Shown here one piece after another: positions 34,196-45,800 of a stretch of DNA of 64,000 nt. Below the pieces are notes generated by a model. That model had not been told where the DNA came from and did no database searches. It saw only the letters and a program-made list of their open reading frames with translations. The stretch's first letter is position 1; every line of letters starts with the position of its first letter. The stretch comes from Symbiodinium microadriaticum (Eukaryota; Sar; Dinophyceae; Suessiales; Symbiodiniaceae): positions 205,112 to 269,111 of the forward strand of contig LSRX01000527.1 in NCBI GenBank assembly GCA_001939145.1, read 5' to 3'. The translations under genes and the position numbers were made by a program.

Positions 34196-35281
34196 GTGCA
34201 GGAGCTGTAAGTTGAGAAGGATAATTCCGTTCTGCAGGAACTTGAGCAACTCCTCCGCCACCTGGAAGAGCTTCTCCGACCTAATGCCTAAACGGCCCAA
34301 CTCAACGTACATCAAAACCCGTGACGCCGTTTTCGCAAAGAGCTTCTTTTGAAGATAGGGGGAATGTCCGAACACAGTGAACCCCGGCATAGAACCCTAA
34401 TCAATAGGCTCCCCGAGCCTCATATCTCCCTTACTTCGCCCAGGGTTCTGGCAAGTCTTGCATGGGGCGACGAGCGGACTCGGTCCACTTGCGCCTTCTT
34501 GCGAAAGTGGGTGTTGACATGTGGCTAGTTCTCCAGACTAGGATTCTTTTCCACGGTCCCCCTGGGTCCTAAACCCTAAACCCTAAACCCTAATCAGTGG
34601 TGGGTGTTTGTACAGGCTGTTTGTGGGGCGAAGGCCATAGACCCAAAACCCGAAGCCCCTGAAGACTAAACTTCCAAAACCTCCCAAGTTTTTAGGCCTA
34701 GGATCTCTGTGGCAACAAGGCGGCACAGGGGGAGTTCTCCTTTTCCCTGTCTTGACCCCGAGCCGAAACTTCTGAAGGGCTTCATCAGGGTTTCAATCAG
34801 GTCTTACAGCGGCAAACGGTTGTAGAATGGTTAGAAGATGTTATTGTGAAACCATGGGTTTCGTATGACACAACATACGCCTCACTGCTTCGAAATCCCC
34901 CATAGCTCCCATAAGGCGCGGTCAAACTTCACAAGCGACCGCTGAGGCCCCTCTGTTAAGGTCAAGCATTCCGCGTTCGATCTTCCAATGCTGCATGCTT
35001 GAAGCGTCCCAAATCCGAATACCCTAAGAGCCACATGAACAAATGCCCTGGCGATGTGCGATCTAGGGGGCAGAGGTGCTTTAAACCCGATTCGAAACTT
35101 GAAGGCCCCCTATACTAGCAGCCTTTTGTCGGCAAGCCTTCGATTGGCCTCAGCATACGCGTAACTTGGAGTCATTTTAGATGGCTATTTCGGACTTTCC
35201 AGAGGGTTACAACGTCATGTAGCGTTCGGTTGGTACTGCACGGACGGTAATATCCCAGAGGCTGCAGATGCAATTATAGTT
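34196..35281 (-). CDS. Gene B: five-exon helical protein, internal part
   Basis: Minus-strand exons in transcript order: 35281-35211, 35062-34886, 34771-34681, 34497-34435, 34345-34196. All introns are GT...AG (donors GTAACC, GTGAGG, GTTTTG, GTAAGG, and GTGAGT after the last), all junctions keep frame, and the shortest intron is 89 bp. The protein reads NYNCICSLWDITVRAVPTER, SHIARAFVHVALRVFGFGTL, SLVKFDRALWELWGISK, GELPLCRLVATEILGLKTWE, KAQVDRVRSSPHARLARTLG, then KTASRVLMYVELGRLGIRSE and KLFQVAEELLKFLQNGIILL. This is a succession of amphipathic helices. The pattern resembles organelle RNA-associated helical-repeat proteins common in alveolates and algae; that is inference from style, not a motif match. 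Start and stop are not found, so it is partial on both sides. Confidence 0.62.
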
Positions 35282-36293
35282 CTGCAGCGAATGGACTAGT
35301 GTTGCCCGCTCTTGAAGCTTTGGTGGTTCGGGGATTGCGGTCTGCCGGTCTTCGGCTGTAATTAGGGTTCAGGGCTATCTGCCTCACTGGACTAGGTACG
35401 GCAACATTCTAGGCTCAGGCGGATCAGCCTTGCTCCTGGAGGAGTCTCCAACCCACTTTTGCACACATAATTGAAGCGCCCGGAATGCGAGACGAAACAT
35501 CTCTTTGAGATGATCTTCTTAATGCCTGGTTCATTCGGTTGACCTGGACTCACAATCATATTGGGGAGCCCTGATGAATGTGTGTAACATTCATGTGCCT
35601 ATATTTAGCCTTTCAGCTTATGCTAAGCTCTCGCCTTTAGGCCATAAATTTCCAAGGCCCTTAATGGCTAAGCGAAGGTAGCCTTCACAAGCAGCTGGCA
35701 TTCGTCTTAATGTCGGCGCTGTAATGGTCAGAATGGGGTGTCGGATACATGTGATATGCTTCTACAGGGACTAGAATAGGATATGATTTCTACGTATTTA
35801 CGGCTATGCTACCCGTCAAGAAAGAGAATAATAGCAGGATAAGCCCTGAAACCTGAAACCCTAAATCCCCAAACCCTAAAAAGCTGACACCTCCGACAAC
35901 ACTACAGCATGCTACTGCTACTACGACGACGACTGCTACTACTTAACATTAGGACAACCCCAGACTTGAAAACGACCCGAAACCTTGATTGAAACAAGTA
36001 CTGGATCTGAAGTTGTTCTCGCAATTCCGTTCGCGAAAACTGACGGAAGCCTTCCTCGAGAGCTCCCGGAGTGTGTGTGGTTCAAGGTTTAGGGTTTAAG
36101 GGTTTAGGGTCTTGGGGGGGGGGGGGGTTGCGCAAGGCTTTCTGTCAGGGTTCTCGCAGGGTTCTTGCGGTTGCATCAAGGTTTCTATGGGTTCGTAGGG
36201 CTTCAGGGTTGGACAGCCGTTAGGTTAGGCGAGTTCTCTTGACTCTTGGCCTTGCTACACGGGGTGCAAGCATTGCGAGTTTTAGCCCCACAG

Positions 36294-36430
36294 GGCGAGC
36301 ATCAGTTCAGTGACGTTCTACCGCTCTTCAAGGAGCTCTGTTCTTTTGGCGGGCTGCTGCCGCACGAAGATGATCACAAGATTCCGGCAACAAGGAAGCC
36401 GGAAGGAAGCGCCTTGACTCTGGAGTTCGG
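36294..36430 (+). CDS. Candidate exon, helix-rich
   Basis: Acceptor GTTTTAGCCCCACAG leads into GEHQFSDVLPLFKELCSFGG LLPHEDDHK. An in-frame stop just upstream means an AG must be used. No good donor is visible, so the right boundary is approximate. The minus strand is also open here. Confidence 0.28.
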
Positions 36431-36694
36431 AGCTTCTTTGGGGTCTCCTGTTGCTTTACCTGTCCGAACCCGCTCCTACCAGCAACCGGCAGTCCCCAAC
36501 TCCCCCAAAAAATTGCCGCGGCTTTTCTTGGGCTCAGGCTTTCGGGTTTTCGGGTCGGGGGCCTTTCAGAAGCAAGCACCTTACTGTAGAACCCAGAAGG
36601 CTCGAACATGGCCTCCCCAGGCCTCAAAGGCGCTTTGAGCGAATGTTCGCGGGACGGCTGAAAAAAGATCGGGTTAGAGCCCTAGGCCCCCTAA

Positions 36695-36750
36695 ATAGTT
36701 CCTTTTTATGGTTTGTATTTAGAATCCTATAAGGTAATCCAAAAAAGTAC
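36695..36750. mobile_element. Degenerate family 1 element fragment
   Basis: TAGTTCCTTTTTATGGTTT ... GTATTTAGAATCCTATAAGG aligns to the central part of the copy at 61369 in the same orientation, with internal deletions and no intact ends. Confidence 0.5.
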
Positions 36751-37250
36751 TTAGGGGCGTATGGTTAGCCTAATGTAACCTCTGATGCTTCAAACTAACG
36801 GCTAGCTAACGGGCGTGAGGCTGGCGTAGGACAGTGGCATCAGGAACCCCCTAAGCCAATTAGCATCTAAATCCCTAAATCGTAAGTACCCGGACCCCTG
36901 AACACATCCCCCCCAAAACACCCCCGTTTCATTGGGATTGAAGGGAGTGCAACGGCTCTTGCTTGGTTTTTTCGCAGTGGTTGGAGAGTCTCGCTGGGTC
37001 GAGTTCCCCATCTAGGAATACAGTGCAAGGGTTTAGGGCTTCGGGTTCCTATATAGACCGCTAAATGCAATTACTCTACTACTACGACACCTATCCCGAA
37101 GCGCAGGACCGAAACTGCGAGTTGAAAGTCGTTGGCAGCTTTCCATCACGGCTGCTCCATGGAACAAGAGATACTCGCGATGTGGAGGTTCCGACATCTA
37201 AGCGAGACCTAAGCTCTCTAATAAAGACGCCTTAACTGGATTAAGGAGCT

Positions 37251-37801
37251 ATGTGTATGTGTATGTATGTATATATATATATATGTGTATGTATGGATGA
37301 ACATATACATATCTGCACATGCACTTTGTGATATACATTATATATATATATATATGTGTATATATTAATGTATATGTACGTTATGTATTCATACATACAT
37401 ACATAGATAGCGATACGTAGAATTAGTGAGGACTGGAACATTATTGCTACAGTAGTGATTCAACACTTTAACCGGGTCAAGAAGTTATATATATATATAT
37501 ATATATGTAATTATAAATACACACGTGTTTCATGACATACATTTCTATTAACCATAGTACTAATATAATACCAACAATAACAAAACAATAACACTAATAA
37601 TAAATATTCATAGTAATAGTGAAAATAATAGTAATCATATCTATATATATATACATATACACACTTACATATATATATATATAGACATATATGCAGATAT
37701 ACAAATATATATACATATGTATGAATGTATGTATGTATGTATGTATGCATGTATGTATGTATGTATGTACGTATGCATGTATGCATGTATGCATGTATGC
37801 A

Positions 37802-37864
<63 letters not shown>

Positions 37865-37990
37865 GTATGTATGTATGTATGTATGTATGTATGTATGTAT
37901 GTATGTATGTATGTATGTATGTATGTATGTTATTGTATATATACAAAAATATGTGTGTGTGTGTATATATATATATATAGATATAGATAC
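37251..37990. repeat. Microsatellite cluster (TA, ATGT, AAGT)
   Basis: TA/TGTA tracts at 37251-37290, 37340-37360 and 37487-37506, then (ATGT)n with ATGC variants at 37720-37800, (AAGT)n at 37803-37863 and (ATGT)n at 37865-37930. The 50-base flanks TGAGGACTGGAACATTATTGCTACAGTAGTG (37420s) and TAAGGACTGGAGCATTATTGCTACAATAGTGG (38010s) are near-identical, so the cluster is bracketed by a duplicated flank. Confidence 0.9.
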
Positions 37991-38651
37991 AGATAGCAAC
38001 TACGTAGAATTGATAAGGACTGGAGCATTATTGCTACAATAGTGGTTCAGGCCCCTTCTTTTACGGAAAGGAACCGCCGAAGACTAACCCTGAATCCTAG
38101 ACTCTATCCCCCATCCTGCTGGGATCTACCTAGACAGGACCTCTTAGATGGGTCTGTTTCGGATGCCGCTCTGCTTGATTCTTGCTCCCCTGACCAAGCC
38201 GGTTCCCCTACGTCTGTCGGGTGCTGCATCGAAATGGCGCACAACAGTACCAAAACCCCATCCTGAGCCTCAAAGCCTAAAACCCCCAAAAACCCTAAAT
38301 CCTAAAGCCCTAAACCCTAAACCTTAAGCCCTGAACCCTAACCGCCCCAAGACCTCAAAGCGATGGCGGAAATCCTCCACAGAGCGCACTGAAAGCTTCG
38401 ATCCTGTGGGGCACCAAGAGAAAGCTTCGTTTTTTGACTTGTGGCTTTAGGGCCTAGGGTACATGGCTTACCTGTAGCCGAAGGAATGGTTTTTTTTATA
38501 TCTAAATCCATAACTTTTGGGCCCCGGTAAGGGTTATGGGCCAGTTGTGGGGTGTTTGGGGTTTAAGGCACGAGGGTTCTAGTGTTCCAGGGTTTAAAGT
38601 TTTAAGACCTCTGGAGCCCAGGCAGGGGTGCAAACGCCCCAGCCACCTCAG

Positions 38652-38753
38652 GGTCGAGGCAGCGTCTGCGAAGATTAGGAGCTGCCCTCAGCCAGGCAGT
38701 CCTTTATGGTGGCTCCAGGAAACTACCAGCCGATCCTCATCCGCAGATACATA
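38652..38753 (+). CDS. Candidate 102-bp exon beside a CCCTAAA array
   Basis: After CCCCAGCCACCTCAG the frame reads SRQRLRRLGAALSQAVLYGG and then SRKLPADPHPQIHS, ending A|GTGGAAC only eight bases before a CCCTAAA array. Basic helix followed by a proline-rich tail. A second plus-strand register (VEAASAKIRSCPQPG) and one on the minus strand are also open, so the frame is uncertain. Confidence 0.36.
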
Positions 38754-38760
38754 GTGGAAC

Positions 38761-38835
38761 TAACCCTAAACCCTAAACCCTAAAACCCTAAACCTAAACC
38801 CTAAAACCCTAAAACCCTAAAACCCTAAACCCTAC
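38761..38835 (-). repeat. Interstitial CCCTAAA array
   Basis: Ten units, several lengthened to CCCTAAAA. Confidence 0.92.
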
Positions 38836-38969
38836 AAAATTGGAACTCAATCCTCTGCTGGGGCTTTCGATCCCAATCCTTCACCCGAAGACCTCTGAAT
38901 CGACACTTTGCTCCCTGAATCCGTGCACCCTACAACCGCTCTTACGCTGCTACTTGAGCGCTGCTGCAG

Positions 38970-39068
38970 CTCACCGTTCGAGTTGACATGCAACCTCTGA
39001 TCGCTGAGACCACACAAAACTTCCAGAGATCAACAAAAATGACGATTGGCCGGACAAGTGGAGACCCT
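38970..39068 (+). CDS. Candidate 99-bp exon
   Basis: Acceptor GAGCGCTGCTGCAG is followed by LTVRVDMQPLIAETTQNFQR then STKMTIGRTSGDP, with a possible donor GTGTATC. Thirty-three whole codons. It could equally continue in frame to 39173. The phase does not match the 38652 exon directly. Confidence 0.3.
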
Positions 39069-39354
39069 GTGTATCGCCCTTCCACTAGCTACCTGCTGGG
39101 ATGCCAGTTGACGCGGGAGCTGCATCGCGCGACTCAAGGATTGAAACCAAAGGCTCTGAACCCCAAACCCTAAACCAAGGACATTTTAGGGCTTAGGGGT
39201 TTGGGGTTTCAGACTTCAGGGTTCTAGGGTGTAGGGTTTAGGACATGTAACGTCTCTTTGAGAAAAAAAGGCGGTAAGGACTGCACGGCTTCTACGCCGG
39301 ATGTAAGCTGTAGTACTTCCGTATCCTTTTCAGTGCAGTTCGGGGCTCAGGCGG

Positions 39355-39383
39355 TTTAGGGTTTAGGGCTTAGGGTTTAGGGT
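39355..39383 (+). repeat. Short TTTAGGG block
   Basis: Four units with one CTTAGGG. Confidence 0.85.
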
Positions 39384-39603
39384 TTTCACACCCGGTTTGT
39401 TGTAGAACCCACGAGGAATAAACACGCCTTTCTCTAGGGGAGTTGCGAAGGAGATCCCCATTGCAATCCCTCTTAAGGCAAGGGCTTCTTCGTCTTTGAG
39501 ACCGGGTCGTGGGTTCAGGTCAGGATGATAGTAGAAGGGCCGTGAGAAGTAGAAAAGGGGCTTGAGGGACAAATTTTGGAGTAGACTGGTAAGAGAATAT
39601 AAG

Positions 39604-39771
39604 AAGCCCTAACGAAGAGTATTGGCAATTCTTCACTCTTCGACACTACCTGCAGCAACCGGGACCCACAGCTTCTGGGGACATTCCAAAGGCCGCGCAG
39701 GGGTTGAAACGTCACGCGCGGACTCCGGGGTTTCGAGTCCAAGCTTACCGAAGGAGCTCCAAACCTTCAGG
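39604..39771 (+). CDS. Candidate exon ending in a TTTAGGG array
   Basis: The frame reads NEEYWQFFTLRHYLQQPGPT, ASGDIPKAAQGLKRHARTP and GFRVQAYRRSSKPS, then runs into GGTTTAGG, where GG|GTTTAG would serve as donor. Upstream AG choices are GAATATAAG or the in-frame CCTGCAG at 39654. Aromatic-rich start and basic end look like real protein. The minus strand is also open (75 codons), which lowers confidence. Confidence 0.36.
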
Positions 39772-39913
39772 GTTTAGGATTTAGGGCTTAGGGTTTAGGC
39801 TTTAGGATATAGGGTTTAGGGTTTAGGCTTTAGGGTTTAGGGCTTTAGAGTTTAGGGCTTTAGGGTTTAGGGCTTTAGGGTTTAGGGCTTTAGGGCTTTA
39901 GGCTTTAGGGCTC
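39772..39913 (+). repeat. TTTAGGG/CTTTAGGG array
   Basis: An alternating TTTAGGG and GCTTTAGGG array of about 140 bp. Confidence 0.9.
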
Positions 39914-40091
39914 TGCTTTGGGGATTTGACAGTCCATTCTGTTAAGTTGTCCCAAAACAGAACCCCGGGTTTAGGGGTTTAGGGTTTAGTCTTCAAACCC
40001 GAATTTCCCTTAAGTCGCGCTAGAAGCCCTCGGTTAATCCTGCGGGAACCCCTGTCTTCAAATCCGATGCTGAAAGCAAGGAAGGGTTCTG

Positions 40092-40191
40092 CCTATAGTT
40101 TCCATTGTAGTTCCTTTTTGGGGTTGCCTTTTAGGATCCTTAATATCAAATTGGTTAGACCGAAAAAAGGAACTACCATGGAGACTATAGG
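40092..40191. mobile_element. Family 1 inverted-repeat element (MITE-like), complete copy
   Basis: 100 bp, same ends and centre as the 26260 copy with about 15 per cent differences by eye. Flanked by TG on both sides, which again would be a 2-bp target duplication. Confidence 0.75.
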
Positions 40192-40310
40192 TGGGCTCCC
40201 AGGTAAGCTGTCGAAAAGCAGGGCATCCCCAGACCTGCCAAAAGCCCTTCATGAAGGAACATACCTTGAATCCAAGTTCGGATCCTACTATGATCGTTAA
40301 CCTAAGGTAA

Positions 40311-40374
40311 CCCTACACCCTAAACCCTAAACCCTAAACCCTAAACCTTAAACCCTAAACCCAAAACCCTAAAA
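40311..40374 (-). repeat. Interstitial CCCTAAA array
   Basis: Eight units, mostly perfect. Confidence 0.9.
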
Positions 40375-40509
40375 TCATTAATCTAGGGTATATTCCCGAA
40401 TAAGAGGGATGTTGGAAGGTCTGCGTCAGCAGAAAGCACCAGCTCCCCGAGGAGGACCTCGTTCGAGGCGTACCTGCTGTGTGCGAGGCAGACTTGGGGC
40501 TTTCGGGCT

Positions 40510-40862
40510 TCCCCTAGGGGTTTAGGGTTTGGAGGGCTTATGGGGTTTAGGGCTTATAGGGTTTATAGGGTTTATAGGGTTTAGGGCTTATGGGGTTTAG
40601 GGCTTATAGGGTTTATAGGGTTTATAGGGTTNGGGTTTAGGGCTTATAGGGTTTATAGGGTTTATAGGGTTTAGGGCTTATGGGGTTTAGGGCTTATAGG
40701 GTTTATAGGGTTTATAGGGTTTATAGGGCTTAGGGCTTAGGGGTTTAGGGTTTAGGGGTTTAGTTGTTTAGGGGTTTAGGGGTTTAGGGCTTATAGGGGT
40801 TTAGGGTTTAGGGCTTATAGGGTTTAGCGTTTAGGGGTTTAGGGTTTAGGGTTTTGGGGCTT
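40510..40862 (+). repeat. Telomere-like array with TTTATAGGG higher-order units
   Basis: Besides TTTAGGG this array is built from TTTATAGGG and CTTATAGGG nonamers arranged as a repeated block (GGGTTTAGGGCTTATAGGG followed by two or three TTTATAGGG and a CTTATGGGG). A single N at 40632 sits inside. The nonamer shows a variant heptamer being amplified locally. Confidence 0.9.
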
Positions 40863-41280
40863 CCCTAAACCCTACTCCGTAGGGCTTTGGGGCTTTCTAG
40901 GCCGTTAAAGACTGGGGCTTCAGGATTGGATTCGGGCTTTCTTTTTTTTGAGTGCAGTGGACTTTCCCTTAATGTAGGGTGCGTAGAGCTTAGGGGTTAG
41001 GGGTGAGGATTTAGGGGAATACTAACCACAAGCAACCAGAGAAAAGGGAAGGACCCCGTGCCACCACCCTCCATCACCCGAAACTACAACGTCAATCAAC
41101 CACTTCCTCAGCCCCGGAACAGATCGCGCAACATCTTTCAAACCCTCCGAGAAACAGAAGAAACACACCTCTTCGCCACGAGCCCTCGACAGCAAACCTC
41201 AAAGCCACAACCCTGAGGCTCGCATGCTGCATATCAAACATCTAAACGCTGCCCCAAACCCCAAAAGCCTCCGACCTTGG

Positions 41281-41312
41281 GGTTCAGGGTTCAGGGTTTA
41301 GGGTTTAGGGTT
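41281..41312 (+). repeat. Short TTTAGGG block
   Basis: Three to four units including TTCAGGG. Confidence 0.8.
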
Positions 41313-41396
41313 TTGGTTAAAGCCCTAACCCCTAATTCGGCAACCCCGAATCCCCTTCACAAACAGCACGGCGGAAGAGTTCGCCGCCTAGGCCAC

Positions 41397-42740
41397 ATCC
41401 TCGCTACGCTTGCGAGCCATCTCCAGGCGTCGCCTTGATCGGAGTATCTAAGGGTAAGGTTCAGAGTTACTCTACAGTTCTAGAGATGATAAGCCTTGAG
41501 TCTTATAGTTCTACACAGCATGTAAGGTTTACACAAGAGGCCTTGAACAGTAGAATAGGGCTTTGAGGTACAAAAATATATACATTGCTATGAGGGACTA
41601 TATGGGAATGATCTAACTAGAAAACATCCTTTGAGGCTACACTATATGTCTATAAAACCCTTTAAGGCTAACTGGCTAACCTATAACTCGATATAATCAG
41701 TGTTAAGTTCTGAGGCTTAGCAATAGCTTATAGAAGCACTTGGCAGTGAGGGTCAAGGGGGGGCAAGGGGGAAACGGGCATGATGGCGTCCACTACAAGT
41801 GCATCCGCAGCCGTCCCCGCTTATTCTGCCATACCATTTTTGGCAAACTCGCCCAAACAGGATTTCTTGTAACAAATACCCGAAGCATCGGCGGGCGCGG
41901 TGATTTTGCGAACGCCGGAATGTAAAAGAACCCAATTCGCCCTTCTAGTGTAACAAAGCAAAGCAGGTCCCTGGCCCCCAGAGCCCCTGCAGATCCTATA
42001 CCTGAGGCTGGTACCCTTCGTTGCTTTTCATCTTGCCGACCTGCATGTGGGGTCCATTTGACCAGTAAGGTGGCAGGGTATGTCCGCGTTAAAGTTGTTG
42101 CCTAAAGCCCCTTGTGAACAAGACTATGCTCGTCGGCCAGCATCAAGCTCATCGACGTGGGCGGGATCCTGGGCAAAAAACCTACGTGCCAACCGTACCA
42201 TTCCTGACATATCAGGTGCGATCAGACTTCAGCCGTATGCTCGAAAGCCTGAACCCTGGCGTCAAATCGTTGGATCAATCAATTAAATCCAGACGGCATT
42301 AAGCGCTATAGACCCCAAGCCTAGACCTTACACCGAAATCGATCATGGACTCCAAGGGCTCAGCCCCAAACCCTAAACCCTTTTGTAAATAAGCCATATA
42401 ACCTCAGCTGTCCTTGAGAAGCGCAGCCCAGATGAGCCCCCGAGTCAAACAACAACTATCACAAGAGCCACGCTAAACTCTCAACCTGAAAAAGCCCTCA
42501 CCCCTCCTTCTGAAGCCCTAAACGCCTAATATCTCCAAAAAAGATGGTGCGCAAGGGTTACCTTTGCGGGTCCCCCTAAAACGGACCCCCCCCCCAACCC
42601 ACGGGAACCCCTGAGGAGTTTCAAAGGGATGTAGGGTGCAGGTCATCCAGGCAACCGCCCAGCCTTCATGGCCTGGAGCTCGCCCTCCAAAGCCTCTGCC
42701 ACCTGCAAGGCTTCTCTTGTTTGGTGGTTAAATAAAAAAA

Positions 42741-42777
<37 letters not shown>

Positions 42778-42787
42778 CATGTATATG

Positions 42788-42822
<35 letters not shown>

Positions 42823-45800
42823 AAGCATAAATGCAGCGCTGTCTTTCACCTAGCTGAAAAATACTGGCACAACCCATGACGTAGCAGACGCACTTGAATG
42901 TAAGGCAAAACTGCACAATCATGGCGCAGCATTTTTTGCATTCTATATGGCCACCCAGAAAAGCGCACAACACAGCAAAAAGGCAGCTACCGGGGGCGGG
43001 GGATATCATGTATAGATACATATATATATATATATATATATACATACACATGAATGAAGAAATATGTATATATGTATATATGTACTTTTGTGTATGTCAG
43101 TTTTGGTACCATTGAGCTTATCACGGCTTTTTGCTTCTGGGGCCAAGGGGCTTCTTTTTCAGAGTTTGAATGGCTTAGAGTTTTGGGGGTTTGGCGCTGT
43201 GTTAGGATGTTAGGGGCTTAGGGCTTTGTCTTAAGGGAACGCGTATAATATAAGGTCTTTTTGTCATCACTCCCTAAAAGGGTTTTGAGTTCTCTACCTT
43301 TACAGCCCGCACGAAACCCCAAATCTAGAAATCTGAAACAAGCTCTCAAATCCTTAGCCGTTCCTGTCCCAGGCATCCTCTACAAGCCGTTGGGGCATGT
43401 CAAATGTCATATCTTCCGGCATAGACGCTTCACACCACCCATGGAAGCCCATTTTGAGCTTGTAGGCTCAGGTGCTCGTCCAATCTGATGTCGTTCCGTG
43501 GCAAATGTTGGGCCTTATCGCGTCGGGGTCTGGAGGGCACGAAGAGGTGTACCATGTTGCCACATAGGCCCGAAAGTTTCCTTTCCAGATTCCCAGATTC
43601 ATCCAACAGATCCGTAAACCCTTCCAACCTCTACAGAACGAGACTCCACTTACGAAGTCCATCAGCAGAGGATCATACTACACTACGAAGTCACCTGACC
43701 CTTGAACTCTCAGAGGACCTCGGCACGGTGGGCTTTGCCGTGTCCGGCTTCGAATCGCTCACCAAGAGCCTTGGATCGACTGCGAAGGCGCGGTGAAACG
43801 TCAAAGTACCACGGTTTCGGGTTTAGGGTTTAGGGCTTAGGGTTTAGGGTTTAGGGCTTAGGGTTTAGGGTTTAGGCTTAAAGGTTAAAGGTTTTGTGGG
43901 GTTTGCGTCAGGGTTTGTAGGGGTTCAGCAGATTTTACAACAGCTTCATAGGGTTCTATCTGGAGTCCTAAAGGGCTTCTTTATGAGCTTTCATGGGTCC
44001 CTTTGTCGGGTATCCGATTATTTACTATCTATTCTGCAGCCCCAAAGTAACGCCGGGGAGGGGCTGAACCCGAACTTTCAAGAGGCGATGAAGAGGCCTT
44101 GTAGCGACTAAAGGGGTTTGGGATATAAAGTGGTGCCACAACAAATCTTCCACGGGAGTTCTCTGATTGTTCCAGGGGTCAGGCTTGGCGCGCTCCATGG
44201 GACCTTCCCGAGGTTCGCACCCTGCCTTCTCTCCAGGCTCAGTCGGTCTTTGTCAAGCAGACACAGAGATTTACGGTTTAGGGTTTAGGAAAGTGCATGA
44301 AAGTGCCGTAAACGCGGGCTGAGGGGAAGGGTCTCTTCCTTCCTTTCGGGCCCGAAGGCCAACATTTAGCAGGTGGCACACCCTCGACCTGAAGAGCCCA
44401 GCCCTGAATCCTGCCACCTAGCTCCAAACACGTAATATCAGAGGGTTTGGGGCTTAGGGCTTAGGGCTAGAAGAGGCTTTCTCGAAGGGCGAGCGGTTCA
44501 GCATGCCAATCTCAGGGTTATCACTAGTACCGCCACCATGATTTGGGCATTGCAGGTCCCAACACAACCTCAGCCACTCACCCTCATCAATACCCCATTA
44601 CCCCTGAACCCTAAAGCCCGATAGTTGCTTAGGATTCATGCTGCAGGCTCAGAAGGCTCTGATCTATGCATTGGAACATCCCAGTAGCATTGCTATAGGA
44701 TGCAGAGAGAAAATAAGATCATCGGATTTCGCAGGTAGACTTAGTCCCCAACAGTATTTCGTACATGCCAATATGTTCATGTTGCATGTTGCGCTTGAAC
44801 CAGCATACTTCCGCCAACATATGCTTGGTAACTACTACTGATGTGAACACAACGGCAAAACTGAACCTAAGAAGTATAAAGCGAGGTCCAAGGCGCATTG
44901 GAGTCGAACTGCTGACTGGCCAACTGCCAGCGAGCACGTTGGAGCTTAAGGGACACGAACGAACTGCTGTGTTGGCTGGGGGGGGGGGGGGGGGGGGGTG
45001 CAGAAGGTTCCAACGTGGCTTCTACGACTTCGCCGGGGCCCGAAAATCGAGGCTTTAAAGCCGCCAAAGCCAAACACACCTAAAGACTCCAAAGCCTTAT
45101 ACAACCCTCAAAACGTAACTCCGAAGCGTCCAGGTCCTGATATAGTCGATGTATATGTAAACTTCTACTATGTAGGTCCATGGACCCTGAGGGAGTATAG
45201 GGGCCCCGATGACTTTGGGGGTATATCAAAGTTTCACTATAGAGAGCACTATGGGGGCTTTAGGGTGTAGGGCCTTTTACTTATTCCGACCGCGGCACAT
45301 TAAACATTATCGAGCGCTCATGAGACCCGCACGTCGGAAACCCCTGCTACACCCTATTGCTCTGGCTCTAACAGGGTTTAGGGTTTAGGCAACCTCGAAC
45401 CCTCGAAAAACCTACCTTAATCCTGAAATGCACACTCTCAAAAAACCCTCAACCCCCTTTAAACATGCATGGTTTTTGAACCTCACAAGGCTTAGAACTC
45501 CCAAACCCTAAAGTGCAACAGGCACCTGTTGGACATGTGGCTCCGGCCTTGGGGCAATGCTGTACTTTCCGTAGGTTTAGATTTTTTGCCTATTTGTTCA
45601 ATACTGCTGGCTGTTCTCAATCTTTGTGACTGCCTTATTTTTTGCGGGGGACGCTTGGTGTTTACTGCGTAGTTTAGGGTTGAGGGTGTTCGGGTTTCCG
45701 GATGAGCATGGACGCTCAGCTACTATGTCGGGTACTAGTTAGGCTGTAACTACAAGCAAACCCATCAGGGCACCTTACATATATGCCCACCAACTTCCCC

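Larger units (their letters stand above)
35282..37240. other. Spacer upstream of gene B
   Basis: Possible further gene B exon at about 35420-35385 on the minus strand (ADPPEPRMLPYLVQ before GTGAGG), but its phase does not fit 35281. A plus-strand frame at 36294-36430, after TAGCCCCACAG, reads GEHQFSDVLPLFKELCSFGG and then LLPHEDDHK; it is protein-like but has no clear donor. A poly-G run of 14 is at 36114-36127. Confidence 0.35.
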
